Assembly: GCA_003599475.1 (NCBI GenBank)
Contig: QZKK01000006.1
Location: 1-43,765, forward strand
From: Desulfobacteraceae bacterium
Lineage (GTDB): Bacteria > Desulfobacterota > Desulfobacteria > Desulfobacterales > SURF-15
DNA length: 43,765 nucleotides
Direction of reading: 5' to 3'
Part shown: positions 24,705 through 32,362 of the stretch, in pieces
Numbering within the stretch: position 1 is the stretch's first letter
How the letters are laid out: the number at the start of each line of letters is the position of its first letter
Translations under genes and position numbers: made by a program
Notes under the pieces: generated by a model
What the model saw: only the letters and a program-made list of their open reading frames with translations
The model's database searches: none
What the model was told of the DNA's origin: nothing

Positions 24705-24946
24705 CATGTAGTTTCATATAAGCGCCGCCGCTGGCCGCTGGATGCTTGATGCTGGATTCTGGATGGCCGAAGCGGCCAGCTTGATCGAATAAGAAAACTA
24801 AGATTGATCTTGTTCCTTAATTCGATGTTGGACGTTCGATGTTCGATGTTCGACGTTCATGTAGTTTCACACGAGCCCGGCCGTGCCGCTTTCGGCATTT
24901 GATCGAACTGGAAACTGAACACTCCTGAACACTGAACGCTGAACAC
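24705..24946 (+). repeat. Large composite period-7 repeat locus
   Basis: Almost the whole gap upstream of the epimerase gene is built of repeats. CATGTAGTTTCA occurs at 24705-24716 and 24858-24869, each time followed by a related GC-rich AGCnCnGCCG stretch. Five heptads CTGGCCG, CTGGATG, CTTGATG, CTGGATT, CTGGATG fill 24731-24765. Five heptads TTCGATG, TTGGACG, TTCGATG, TTCGATG, TTCGACG fill 24821-24855. CTGGAAA, CTGAACA, (CTC), CTGAACA, CTGAACG, CTGAACA fill 24908-24945. A copy of 24716-24802 lies inverted at 36631-36719. Confidence 0.88.
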
Positions 24947-24999
24947 TACTATATTGAAGTTTCTAACAAGGGGGCTCGATACTCGTAAAGGACTCTCCA

Positions 25000-25902
25000 A
25001 TGAACTGCTTCATCACGGGAGGGCTCGGTTTTGTCGGACGGCATCTTTCCAACCTCTTCCTGAACGGGGGAGATAGAGTCACTGCTGTGGGGCTCCGGAA
25101 GAAACCGCGATCCATCGAACATCCGGAGTTCCGTTATATAGAGGCGGATACGGCTCAGGAAGGCGCCTGGCAAGAGGCGCTGAAGAATCAGGATGTGGTC
25201 GTCAATCTTGCCGGTAAATCAATTTTTACACGCTGGACGGAAAAATCCAAAATGGAAATCCATGAGAGCCGGATTTCAACAACCCGGAATCTGGTGAAAG
25301 CTTTGCCTCCGGATTCGGAAATAACATTCTGCAGTACGTCCGCAGTCGGTTACTACGGGTCGCGCGGAGACGAGGTTCTCACGGAGGAAGAGCCCCCCGG
25401 CCGGGATTTTCTCGCCGGAATCGGTTCCGACTGGGAGCAGGAGGCCTTGCGAGCCGAAGCCAAGGGTGCCCGCGTGATTCTCACCCGGTTTGGAATCGTT
25501 TTGGACAAAAGCGGAGGGGCGATGGCGAAAATGCTTCCTGCATTTCGCTTTTGCATCGGCGGTCCCCTCGGCGACGGAATGCAGTGGTTTTCCTGGATCC
25601 ATATGCACGACCTGCTCTCCGCCTACAAGTTTGTCATTGAAAATCACCGCCTGCGCGGGTCCTTTAATTTCTGCGCCCCGCAGCCGGTTCGCAATAGAGA
25701 GCTTGCCAAAAAACTGGGCGAAGCCCTCAATCGGCCGGCATTCATGCCGGCTCCGGCATTTATGATCAAGCTTGCGCTGGGGGAGTTCGGCCAAGCTCTT
25801 CTCAGCAGCCAGCGTGCCGTACCGCGCAAGCTCGAAGAACACGGGTTCAATTTCAAATATCCGGACATCGGCTCCGCCCTCGCTGAAATCGTCAGCCGCT
25901 GA
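25000..25902 (+). CDS. TIGR01777/SDR39U1-type NAD-dependent epimerase family protein
   Basis: A 300-residue short-chain dehydrogenase-like protein. The nucleotide-binding GGLGFVG motif is at residues 7-13; VVNLAGKSI (about 67-75), TSAVGYYG (about 112-119) and FSWIHMHDLLSAY (near 196-208) are typical for the TIGR01777 group (YfcH, SDR39U1). Substrate unknown; E. coli YfcH and plant SulE/GC1 homologues affect cell division or plastid division. AAAGGA precedes the ATG. Confidence 0.92.
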   Translation: MNCFITGGLGFVGRHLSNLFLNGGDRVTAVGLRKKPRSIEHPEFRYIEADTAQEGAWQEALKNQDVVVNLAGKSIFTRWTEKSKMEIHESRISTTRNLVKALPPDSEITFCSTSAVGYYGSRGDEVLTEEEPPGRDFLAGIGSDWEQEALRAEAKGARVILTRFGIVLDKSGGAMAKMLPAFRFCIGGPLGDGMQWFSWIHMHDLLSAYKFVIENHRLRGSFNFCAPQPVRNRELAKKLGEALNRPAFMPAPAFMIKLALGEFGQALLSSQRAVPRKLEEHGFNFKYPDIGSALAEIVSR

Positions 25903-25939
25903 TCGAAGCCATCGACCGAATCGATGGCTCGGTTCAATT

Positions 25940-26524
25940 TCAATAAAGATTGAAAACAACCAATCCACCGCCCGTTACAGTGAATGCGAACGCGATCAGT
26001 GCCAGTAATCCATCACGGGAAATCAATGAGAGGCCATAAGCGGCGAGCGCGGCACCGGCTGCATTGGCGCTCAAGGGGACCAGTTCCATCAGCGGCATCG
26101 TGGCGGCGATAGCAATGCAGACGATCGCGATGACATAGACGACGGCTCCTTCGACAAATATCGTAAGACGCGGCCGCAATAAGCGATCGATAAACCGGGC
26201 CGCGGGTTGCATCCACTTGAGGGCCTTGCGAAGTTTATCTCTTGCCACGGATCGCTTGAGCAGGAATCCAGGAATCCAAAGGTGATCCCGGCGGAACAGC
26301 AACTGTACCGATATCAAAAACACGAAAATTCCTATGATCGTCGGTATGCCGGGAATGTCACCGATAACAGGTGCAAGCGTGACCAGGCCGGCGACGAGCA
26401 ATACAGGGCCGAACGATCTGCGGCCGATCACTTTCAATATCGCACCGAAAGAAATCCGGTCACGATCCGGCGCCGCCTCACGTACCCGGTCGAGCAATTG
26501 TTCAAGATTTGTGGGTTCGTTCAT
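25940..26524 (-). CDS. ExoD family membrane protein
   Basis: A 194-residue protein with several membrane segments; the N-terminal helix contains NLEQLLDRV, followed by GLVTLAPVIGDIPGIPTIIG (about 46-65), the signature of exopolysaccharide synthesis ExoD proteins. ExoD was first linked to exopolysaccharide production and alkaline tolerance in rhizobia. A longer frame exists upstream, but GGGAGA before the ATG at 26522-26524 and the family N-terminus support this start. It is transcribed away from the SpoIIM-like gene (174-bp divergent gap). Confidence 0.9.
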   Translation of the reverse strand: MNEPTNLEQLLDRVREAAPDRDRISFGAILKVIGRRSFGPVLLVAGLVTLAPVIGDIPGIPTIIGIFVFLISVQLLFRRDHLWIPGFLLKRSVARDKLRKALKWMQPAARFIDRLLRPRLTIFVEGAVVYVIAIVCIAIAATMPLMELVPLSANAAGAALAAYGLSLISRDGLLALIAFAFTVTGGGLVVFNLY

Positions 26525-26698
26525 GCGTCTGCTCTCCCTATGAATACAACGATGAAAAAATCCCGGTCCATGGACTGACGCCAGGGGGAAGATAAAATAC
26601 GCGGCGCGCAATCGATTTCAATCCGACCGAATCCAGGTTATGATTCCTTTAACCACCCAATCGGCCGACGAACCCATCGAGCAAGGTCAGGTCAAGGC

Positions 26699-27256
26699 AT
26701 GTCTCTACACTTTTTTAAGGAAGCGATTCCCCACGCAGAGGAAGCGCGTCTTCATATTCTGGCAGCGATCGCCTTTTTTCTGGCGGGCGTGCTGATCGGA
26801 TTCTTGAGACCGGACCATTTCCCCGGATCCTTTCGGTATCTCTCGGACTTGGCCGCCTATCTGAGAGAAAGCAGTGCTCTCGCGGTGATTCTCTTTCTGT
26901 TTCTAAAGAACTCCCTGGCTTCCTTCATCGTGCTTTGGGCGGGGACTCTGCTCGGGATCATTCCCCTGATGGCCGCCGCTCAAAACGGATACCTGATGGG
27001 AGCCGTGCTTTCGTGGCAGGAGTCCCCATTCATCAGCTTCCTCAATCTTCTCCCCCACGGCATTTTCGAACTGCCGGCGTTTTTTCTTGCGTGCGGCATC
27101 GGCATCTGGCGGGGACTCTGGATCTTCAGGAAAAACAAAGCAGAGCCTTATCGGGAGAGAGCGAAAAAAGGCTACCTCATCTTCTACCGTTTGGTCCTGC
27201 CCTTGCTGATCATTGCCGCCGTCATCGAAGGGCTGCGCATCGCACAGGCAGGCTGA
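26699..27256 (+). CDS. SpoIIM/DUF95-like integral membrane protein
   Basis: A 185-residue protein with five membrane segments and the family motifs FLKNSLASFIVLWAGTLLGI (about 67-86), NGYLMGAV (about 99-106) and LPHGIFELPAFFLACG (about 120-135). It matches stage II sporulation protein M-like proteins, which are widespread in bacteria and archaea that do not sporulate; no other sporulation gene is nearby. AAGG precedes the ATG. Confidence 0.88.
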   Translation: MSLHFFKEAIPHAEEARLHILAAIAFFLAGVLIGFLRPDHFPGSFRYLSDLAAYLRESSALAVILFLFLKNSLASFIVLWAGTLLGIIPLMAAAQNGYLMGAVLSWQESPFISFLNLLPHGIFELPAFFLACGIGIWRGLWIFRKNKAEPYRERAKKGYLIFYRLVLPLLIIAAVIEGLRIAQAG

Positions 27257-27332
27257 ATCGTTTAAATCGTTGCAGGTTGAACGTTGCACGCTTACCCTTC
27301 CCTTTGCGTCTTTGCGGCTTTGCGTGAGGAAT
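27253..27332 (+). repeat. Composite period-7/period-8 repeat between convergent genes
   Basis: CTGAATC, GTTTAAATC, GTTGCAG, GTTGAAC, GTTGCAC at 27253-27289 (same type as 6065-6110) are followed by three octads CCTTTGCG, TCTTTGCG, GCTTTGCG at 27301-27324 and TGAGGAA. The octad type recurs at 41711-41734. Confidence 0.85.
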
Positions 27333-27342
27333 TTCCCTCTTT

Positions 27343-28086
27343 TCAGTTCCCGGTACTTCCGATTTCATACCGGATCGCCACCGAAGCATTCACCTGGGTT
27401 CGACCGGGTTGGATGGGGGTCGATTCGGCGGCCATCATGTCCAGCTTCTGGATCCGGAACTGAGGCCGGACCGTTCGGACGCCTTCCTCGGTGATTTCCA
27501 GGATTTTCACGATTCGAAGCTTCAGCGTCTCTGCGATCCCCCCGGCCTTTTCCCGTGCATTCAAGACCGCCTGCTGCAGCGCCTGCTTTCGAAACCGCGT
27601 GTCATCCCTGAGCTCGAAAAAAAGTCCTTCAAGCCGGTTTGCCCCGGCACGGATGCCGGCATCGATGACATCTCCGATTTTATTCATCTGATCGATTTCA
27701 ATCCGAACGACATTGGATGCCTGGTATCCGACGATTCGGGGAAGATTCGGTTGATCCGGGGGGAGCCGGCTGATTCGTTCGTACACCGGCGAAAGCGTCA
27801 ATTCGGCGGTAGCCATTTTTTCCTGGGCAATCCCTTCCGCCTTGACCGCATCGAGGATCGACCCCACGATCCGATTCACCTGTTTCTGAGCATCCGCTGC
27901 GTTTTCATTTTGAGCCACCGCTCCGAGCTGGACAACGGCCATATCCGGAGCAGCCGATATCTCGCCGGTTCCGCTCACCGTCAGCGTGGGGATCTCCTTC
28001 GCGATTGCCGGAGGCTGCTGCCCGAAGGCATATCCCTGGGTACAAAACAGTAGGACCATCAGTGAGAAAACAAAAATCCGCTTCAT
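27343..28086 (-). CDS. SIMPL-domain (DUF541) periplasmic protein
   Basis: A 247-residue protein with a signal peptide (about 1-23) and a SIMPL/DUF541 domain: LTVSGTGEISAAPDMAVVQLG (about 34-54 after the signal), a central YQASNVVRIEI and a C-terminal NASVAIRYEI strand. Family members include BP26/YggE; YggE lowers oxidative stress by an unknown route. GTG two codons upstream is possible, but AAGGAG spacing favours the ATG at 28084-28086. Confidence 0.92.
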   Translation of the reverse strand: MKRIFVFSLMVLLFCTQGYAFGQQPPAIAKEIPTLTVSGTGEISAAPDMAVVQLGAVAQNENAADAQKQVNRIVGSILDAVKAEGIAQEKMATAELTLSPVYERISRLPPDQPNLPRIVGYQASNVVRIEIDQMNKIGDVIDAGIRAGANRLEGLFFELRDDTRFRKQALQQAVLNAREKAGGIAETLKLRIVKILEITEEGVRTVRPQFRIQKLDMMAAESTPIQPGRTQVNASVAIRYEIGSTGN

Positions 28087-28198
28087 CGCCACTCCTTTCC
28101 TTACTTCCCCAGACGAGCTTGTTTGAATATTTCTTTACTTGATTATTTTGCCTTATTGTATGGGATTTTGAGCTTGGAATTTGTGTGATTGATTCGAG

Positions 28199-29188
28199 CT
28201 ACTCGGCCGTCTTCCGGATCGCTTCGATGAGCTCCTCTCTGTCCATTGCGCTTCGACCCGGAATATCGAGCTCCCTGGCCTGATCGTAGAGCTCCTTTTT
28301 ACTCTTCTTCTGGAGTTCCCGCACATCGATTTCTGCGGATGCTCCTGGTGAGGCGGCTTTCTTTTTCGACTCGGATTCGGCCCGTTCGATGCTCCGTTTC
28401 AGCACCTCCATGATATCGATGACCTCACCGCCTTCCTCTTCGTCCTCCATCGTATCCTGTTGAGGATGAATCACCCCTTCTCCGGCCTTTTTCTTCCGCT
28501 CGATCAGCGCCAGCAGTCTTTCCGAGCCCCTGTCCTCCATTTCATTCAGATCGAGATTCTCTGCGGCTGCGGCCTGAATCTCCTGATCCATCTCGGTTAC
28601 GGTCGATTCCGGCACATGGATCGGCGGGGGGAGCCCCACTTCTTCCGGTGTTCGGATTTCGTCTGCAAACCTCAGGGTTTCCGCCCGGAGGATTCCGTTT
28701 TCAGAAAGAATGGCAACCAGGTATTCTTTGCTCCGCATGACGAAGGTAGCGATTCCGGCCCGTCCGGTTTTTTCCATCGCCTCGGCAAGGAGGCGATAAG
28801 GTTTCTGGGAATCTCCGGTAGGAGCCAGGAAATAGGCGCGATCGAAGTACATCGGATCGATCTGGTCGACCGGTACAAACCGGCGAAGATCGATTTCTCG
28901 GGATTTCTTCGGCTCCAATGCCTCCAGCTCCTCATCTGTAACCAAAACGTATTTGTCCTTTTCGTATTCATAGCCCCGGACGATTTCTTCTCTCTCTATG
29001 GGCCGGTCCTCTTTCGGGCAGTAAAACCTCCGCTTGAGCGGAGTCCCATCCGGACCCAGCATACGAAGGGCGACCCGCTGGGTTCGGTTCCCGGGGAAAA
29101 GGGCAACGGGAATGCTTACCAGTCCGAAGGTGATGGTTCCGGACCAGAACGCACGGGTTCGTATCTCTTGATCTTCAAGCTCGGGCAA
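28199..29188 (-). CDS. ku: Ku protein with C-terminal SAP-like extension
   Basis: A 329-residue Ku homologue. The Ku core runs from FWSGTITFGLVSIPVALF (about 14-31) to about residue 270 and includes REIDLRRFVPVDQIDP and a KPYRLLAEAMEKTGRAGIA stretch. An acidic, lysine-rich linker leads to a C-terminal helix pair (about 290-328, QKKSKKELYDQARELDIPGR) resembling a SAP or Rho-N DNA-binding motif. It starts with TTG (29186-29188) preceded by AAAGGAGG and overlaps the end of the other ku gene by 14 bases, so both Ku subunits are co-produced, perhaps as a heterodimer. Confidence 0.95.
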   Translation of the reverse strand: MPELEDQEIRTRAFWSGTITFGLVSIPVALFPGNRTQRVALRMLGPDGTPLKRRFYCPKEDRPIEREEIVRGYEYEKDKYVLVTDEELEALEPKKSREIDLRRFVPVDQIDPMYFDRAYFLAPTGDSQKPYRLLAEAMEKTGRAGIATFVMRSKEYLVAILSENGILRAETLRFADEIRTPEEVGLPPPIHVPESTVTEMDQEIQAAAAENLDLNEMEDRGSERLLALIERKKKAGEGVIHPQQDTMEDEEEGGEVIDIMEVLKRSIERAESESKKKAASPGASAEIDVRELQKKSKKELYDQARELDIPGRSAMDREELIEAIRKTAE

Positions 29189-29969
29189 TCTTTCTTTCCT
29201 CCTTTGCGCGCTGGATGCTTTTCTTCAGCATATCGGCGAGCGATACGACCTCCGGCTTCTTCTCTTTGATTTTCTCGAAGGTAACGGTGCCGCCCCGAGC
29301 CTTCGTTTCTACGAGTGCCTGCACACGGTCCCGGTACTCGTCACGATATGCAGAAGGATCGAAATCGGCTTCCAGTGCCCGCACCAGTTGCTCCGCCATT
29401 TGAATCTCCTGCTTCTCGAAAGGCCGGCTGACCGGTCTGGGAAGCTCGGAGACATCGACGATTTCATCGGCGTAGCGTAAGGTGATCATCTTCAAATATC
29501 CATTTTCCGCCAGCAATGCACCGATGTACCTTTTCTTTCGCATGCTCCAGCGGGCAAAACCCTCCTTTCTCTCCTTTTCAAGGGCCTTTGCAAGTGCAAA
29601 ATAGGATTTGGCATCCGAATCCGGGCCCATGTAGTAAGGCCTGTCATACCATTGGTGGTTGATCCGGTCAGGATCGACGAAGCGGGTGATTTCGATATCC
29701 CGGGAGGCTTCGGGCTCGAGCGACTGGAGCTCTTCATCATCGAGCAGGACGATTTCTCCATCCCCCGTTTCATATCCACGGCGGATCTCTTCATGCGGTA
29801 CGGGCTCCCCCGTATTCGGATGGACCATTTTCTGCGATACAGGGGTTTGGTCCTTTTGATGAAGCAGCCGGAAATGGATCTTCCGGTCCTCTACTGCGGA
29901 ATAGAGCTTTACAGGAACGGAAATCGAACCGAACCGGATCACCCCTTTCCAAATCGCGCGGCCGGCCAT
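29175..29969 (-). CDS. ku: Ku protein, core form
   Basis: A 264-residue Ku homologue beginning AIWKGVIRFGSISVPVKLYS, with the ISRDIEITRFVDPDRI-like segment (about 90-106) and PYYMGPDSDAKSYFALAKAL (about 111-130). It ends in a short basic tail and lacks the long extension of its neighbour. Ku dimers ring the ends of broken DNA and recruit LigD. It is the first gene of the two-gene unit; ligD is 8 kb away on the same strand. The two Ku proteins are clearly divergent, not a recent duplication. Confidence 0.95.
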   Translation of the reverse strand: MAGRAIWKGVIRFGSISVPVKLYSAVEDRKIHFRLLHQKDQTPVSQKMVHPNTGEPVPHEEIRRGYETGDGEIVLLDDEELQSLEPEASRDIEITRFVDPDRINHQWYDRPYYMGPDSDAKSYFALAKALEKERKEGFARWSMRKKRYIGALLAENGYLKMITLRYADEIVDVSELPRPVSRPFEKQEIQMAEQLVRALEADFDPSAYRDEYRDRVQALVETKARGGTVTFEKIKEKKPEVVSLADMLKKSIQRAKEERKIARA

Positions 29970-30019
29970 CTGCTCATTCCTCTTCGCAGGAGATTAAACA
30001 AACGGAATCAATAAGAATT

Positions 30020-30235
30020 TTAGTACCTCAGCGGATCCGAATCAATGGGGTCGAGTCGGTATTCATAAACCCGAAGCTTCCCGGAGATTCTTTCCGGCGA
30101 AATTCCCAGGATAAAAACATCCGTCTGAATCAACGCAATTGTTGGGCGGAATACAAACGAATAAGCTCCAATACGCCTGTTTGTACCCCTAAATACCTTA
30201 AAACACGTATTTTTATTTGCCGCCACGCGATCCAT
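30020..30235 (-). CDS. Doubtful 71-residue open frame upstream of treZ
   Basis: An open frame from the ATG at 30233-30235. The product has a plausible protein-like C-terminus (ISGKLRVYEYRLDPIDSD), but no good ribosome site and no recognised family. It lies divergent to treZ and after the ku start region; it could be a small gene or a gene remnant. Confidence 0.25.
   Translation of the reverse strand: MDRVAANKNTCFKVFRGTNRRIGAYSFVFRPTIALIQTDVFILGISPERISGKLRVYEYRLDPIDSDPLRY
30184..30197 (+). promoter_or_regulatory. Shared upstream motif, treZ copy
   Basis: TACCCCTAAATACC lies 56 bases before the treZ start codon. A near-identical motif, CACCCCCAAATACG, lies 98 bases before the DUF4142-PRC gene. 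Both sit in promoter position on the coding strand. Confidence 0.3.
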
Positions 30236-30252
30236 ATTGATCGTGGAGATCC

Positions 30253-32184
30253 ATGAAAAAGACGACTTCAACTCAAAAACGGCGAAATTGGAGCAGGCGC
30301 CTGCCGATAGGAGCCGAAGTGCTGCCGGGAGGCGGAGTTCATTTTCGCGTTTGGGCCCCGCGCCGCAGGAAGGTTTTCGTCGCCCTGGATGACGGCAGCG
30401 CAGAGACATCCAAGAAGGGGCAAACGACCCTCGAAGAGCTTGCCTCAGAATCAGATGGATATTTTTCCGGTGCTGTAACTCAGGCAGCGGAAGGCTTTCT
30501 CTACCGCTTCCGCTTCGATGAAGAAAACGATCTATATCCGGATCCGGCTTCTCGTTTTCAACCGGATGGACCCGAGGGGCCGTCGCAGGTTGTCGATCCA
30601 TCCCGTTTTCCCTGGACTGACGAGGGTTGGTCGGGAGCCGGAATGAAAGGACAGATCGTCTATGAGATGCACATCGGCACCTTCACCCGGGAGGGCACCT
30701 GGCAGTCCGCTCTGGAACACCTTCCTGAACTGGCGGAGCTTGGTGTGACCCTGCTGGAGATCATGCCTGTGGCTGACTTTGCCGGCCGGTTCGGCTGGGG
30801 CTACGACGGCGTGAACCTGTATGCCCCCACCCGCCTGTACGGCTCACCGGATGACTTCCGTCTCTTCGTGGACTGCGCCCATGCACTCGGGTTGGGAGTC
30901 ATTCTCGATGTGGTTTACAACCACTTGGGTCCGGTCGGAAATTATCTCCCCCAATTTTCCATTGACTATTTTACCGATCGGTACGAGACCGAGTGGGGAT
31001 ATGCGATCAACTTCGATGGCGACAATTCCGAATCTGTAAGAGAGTTTGTCATCAGCAACGCCGTTTACTGGGTGAGTGAATTTCACCTGGACGGGCTTCG
31101 GATCGATGCCACTCAGTCGATCTTCGATCGATCTTCAAGCCATATCCTTTCCGATCTCATCGATCAGGCTCGCCGTTCGGCTGCCCCCCGCTCTCTGGTA
31201 TTCATAGGTGAAAACGAGCCTCAGCAGGCCCGGCTGATCCGTTCGCCTGAAGAGGGAGGATTCGGCCTGAATGCATTGTGGAACGACGATTTCCACCATA
31301 CGGCCATGGTAGCGCTGACCGGGCGCAATGAAGGTTATTACAGCAACCATCTCGGGTCTCCTCAGGAATTGATCTCCGCCGCCAAATGGGGCTTCCTCTA
31401 CCAAGGCCAGTACTATCACTGGCAGAACAAGGCTCGAGGAAGCCGGACGTTTGGATTTGAACCCTTTGTATTCGTCAACTTTGTTCAGAACCACGATCAA
31501 ATCGCAAACAGCGCCAGGGGCGAACGAATTCACAAGCTGACCGACTCCGGGAGGCTGCGTGCCATGACTGCGCTGCTGCTGCTGCTGCCCCAAACTCCGA
31601 TGCTGTTCCAAGGGCAAGAATTCTGTTCCTCCAACCCCTTCTGCTATTTTGCGGACTGTAAGGAAGATCTGGCGGAGAAGGTACGGACTGGAAGGCTCGA
31701 TTTCCTTTCCCAGTTCGAAAGCCTTCGCGGATCCATCCGGGAAGCGATGGCCGATCCCTGTGATCCCGAGACTTTCCGAATGTGCAAGCTCGATCGTTCC
31801 AAGCAGCCGAAAAGCTCCGCGTGCGGCCTGCTCCACCGCGATCTATTGCGGCTTCGCCGGGAAGACGAGGTATTTCGAGAGCAGCGCGCCGACTGGGTGC
31901 ACGGCGCCGTAGTCGGACCGGAGGCGTTTGTCCTCCGGTTTTTGGGAGAGGGAAAAGGAGACCGCCTCATCGTTGTCAATTTGGGGCGAAGCCTCAACCT
32001 GTTGCCCGCACCCGAGCCGCTTCTGGCACCTCCTTTGGACTCCCGCTGGGATGTCCTCTGGTCCAGTGAGGACGCCCGATACGGAGGCGGCGGGACCCCT
32101 GAAATGAACACGGAGGGAACATGGTATGTCCCGGGCCATACGGCCATCGTCTTGGCGCCGATGAAAATCGTGCGATTGCTGTAA
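30253..32184 (+). CDS. treZ: Malto-oligosyltrehalose trehalohydrolase
   Basis: A 643-residue GH13 enzyme. An N-terminal beta-domain (FRVWAPRRRKVFVAL, about 31-45) precedes the barrel. Catalytic motifs: VVYNHLGPVGNY (about 219-230), DGLRIDATQSIFD (nucleophile D in RIDA, about 279-291), IGENEPQQARL (acid/base E, about 317-327) and FVQNHDQIANSA (about 412-423). The NALWNDDFHH stretch is typical of TreZ, which releases trehalose from maltooligosyl trehalose. GGAG lies before the ATG. TreY, its usual partner, is not in the window; the debranching enzyme nearby could feed the same glycogen pathway. Confidence 0.93.
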   Translation: MKKTTSTQKRRNWSRRLPIGAEVLPGGGVHFRVWAPRRRKVFVALDDGSAETSKKGQTTLEELASESDGYFSGAVTQAAEGFLYRFRFDEENDLYPDPASRFQPDGPEGPSQVVDPSRFPWTDEGWSGAGMKGQIVYEMHIGTFTREGTWQSALEHLPELAELGVTLLEIMPVADFAGRFGWGYDGVNLYAPTRLYGSPDDFRLFVDCAHALGLGVILDVVYNHLGPVGNYLPQFSIDYFTDRYETEWGYAINFDGDNSESVREFVISNAVYWVSEFHLDGLRIDATQSIFDRSSSHILSDLIDQARRSAAPRSLVFIGENEPQQARLIRSPEEGGFGLNALWNDDFHHTAMVALTGRNEGYYSNHLGSPQELISAAKWGFLYQGQYYHWQNKARGSRTFGFEPFVFVNFVQNHDQIANSARGERIHKLTDSGRLRAMTALLLLLPQTPMLFQGQEFCSSNPFCYFADCKEDLAEKVRTGRLDFLSQFESLRGSIREAMADPCDPETFRMCKLDRSKQPKSSACGLLHRDLLRLRREDEVFREQRADWVHGAVVGPEAFVLRFLGEGKGDRLIVVNLGRSLNLLPAPEPLLAPPLDSRWDVLWSSEDARYGGGGTPEMNTEGTWYVPGHTAIVLAPMKIVRLL

Positions 32185-32251
32185 TCGGCCGAAGCCAAGA
32201 GACCCTCGTAAGTACTTCGTGCCGGCATTATTGAAACATTACCGGAGTTTT

Positions 32252-32265
32252 CACCCCCAAATACG
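32252..32265 (+). promoter_or_regulatory. Shared upstream motif, DUF4142-PRC copy
   Basis: CACCCCCAAATACG matches the treZ upstream motif at 12 of 14 positions except the first, sixth and last bases vary between copies. It is a candidate shared regulatory site for these two adjacent genes; an indel-bearing relative, TACCCCAAGTAGG, lies at 23463-23475 upstream of the DUF883-like gene. Confidence 0.3.
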
Positions 32266-32362
32266 CGATCCTCTTTATTCCGGAGGCAAAATCCCCCTGA
32301 TACGATGCGGGTCGAATGCAACGGATGGAGTGCATAATCTTTTTGATCCAGGAGGTAGTCGT

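Noticed and set aside
24705..24946. Insertion-sequence remnant
   Set aside because: No transposase fragment in any frame and no terminal inverted repeats or target duplication could be seen.
26699..27256. Evidence for sporulation from the SpoIIM-like gene
   Set aside because: SpoIIM/DUF95-like proteins are common in non-sporulating bacteria and archaea, and no other sporulation gene is present.
30236..30601. Extension of the small minus-strand frame at 30020 up to 30601
   Set aside because: That part is antisense to the well-supported N-terminus of treZ.
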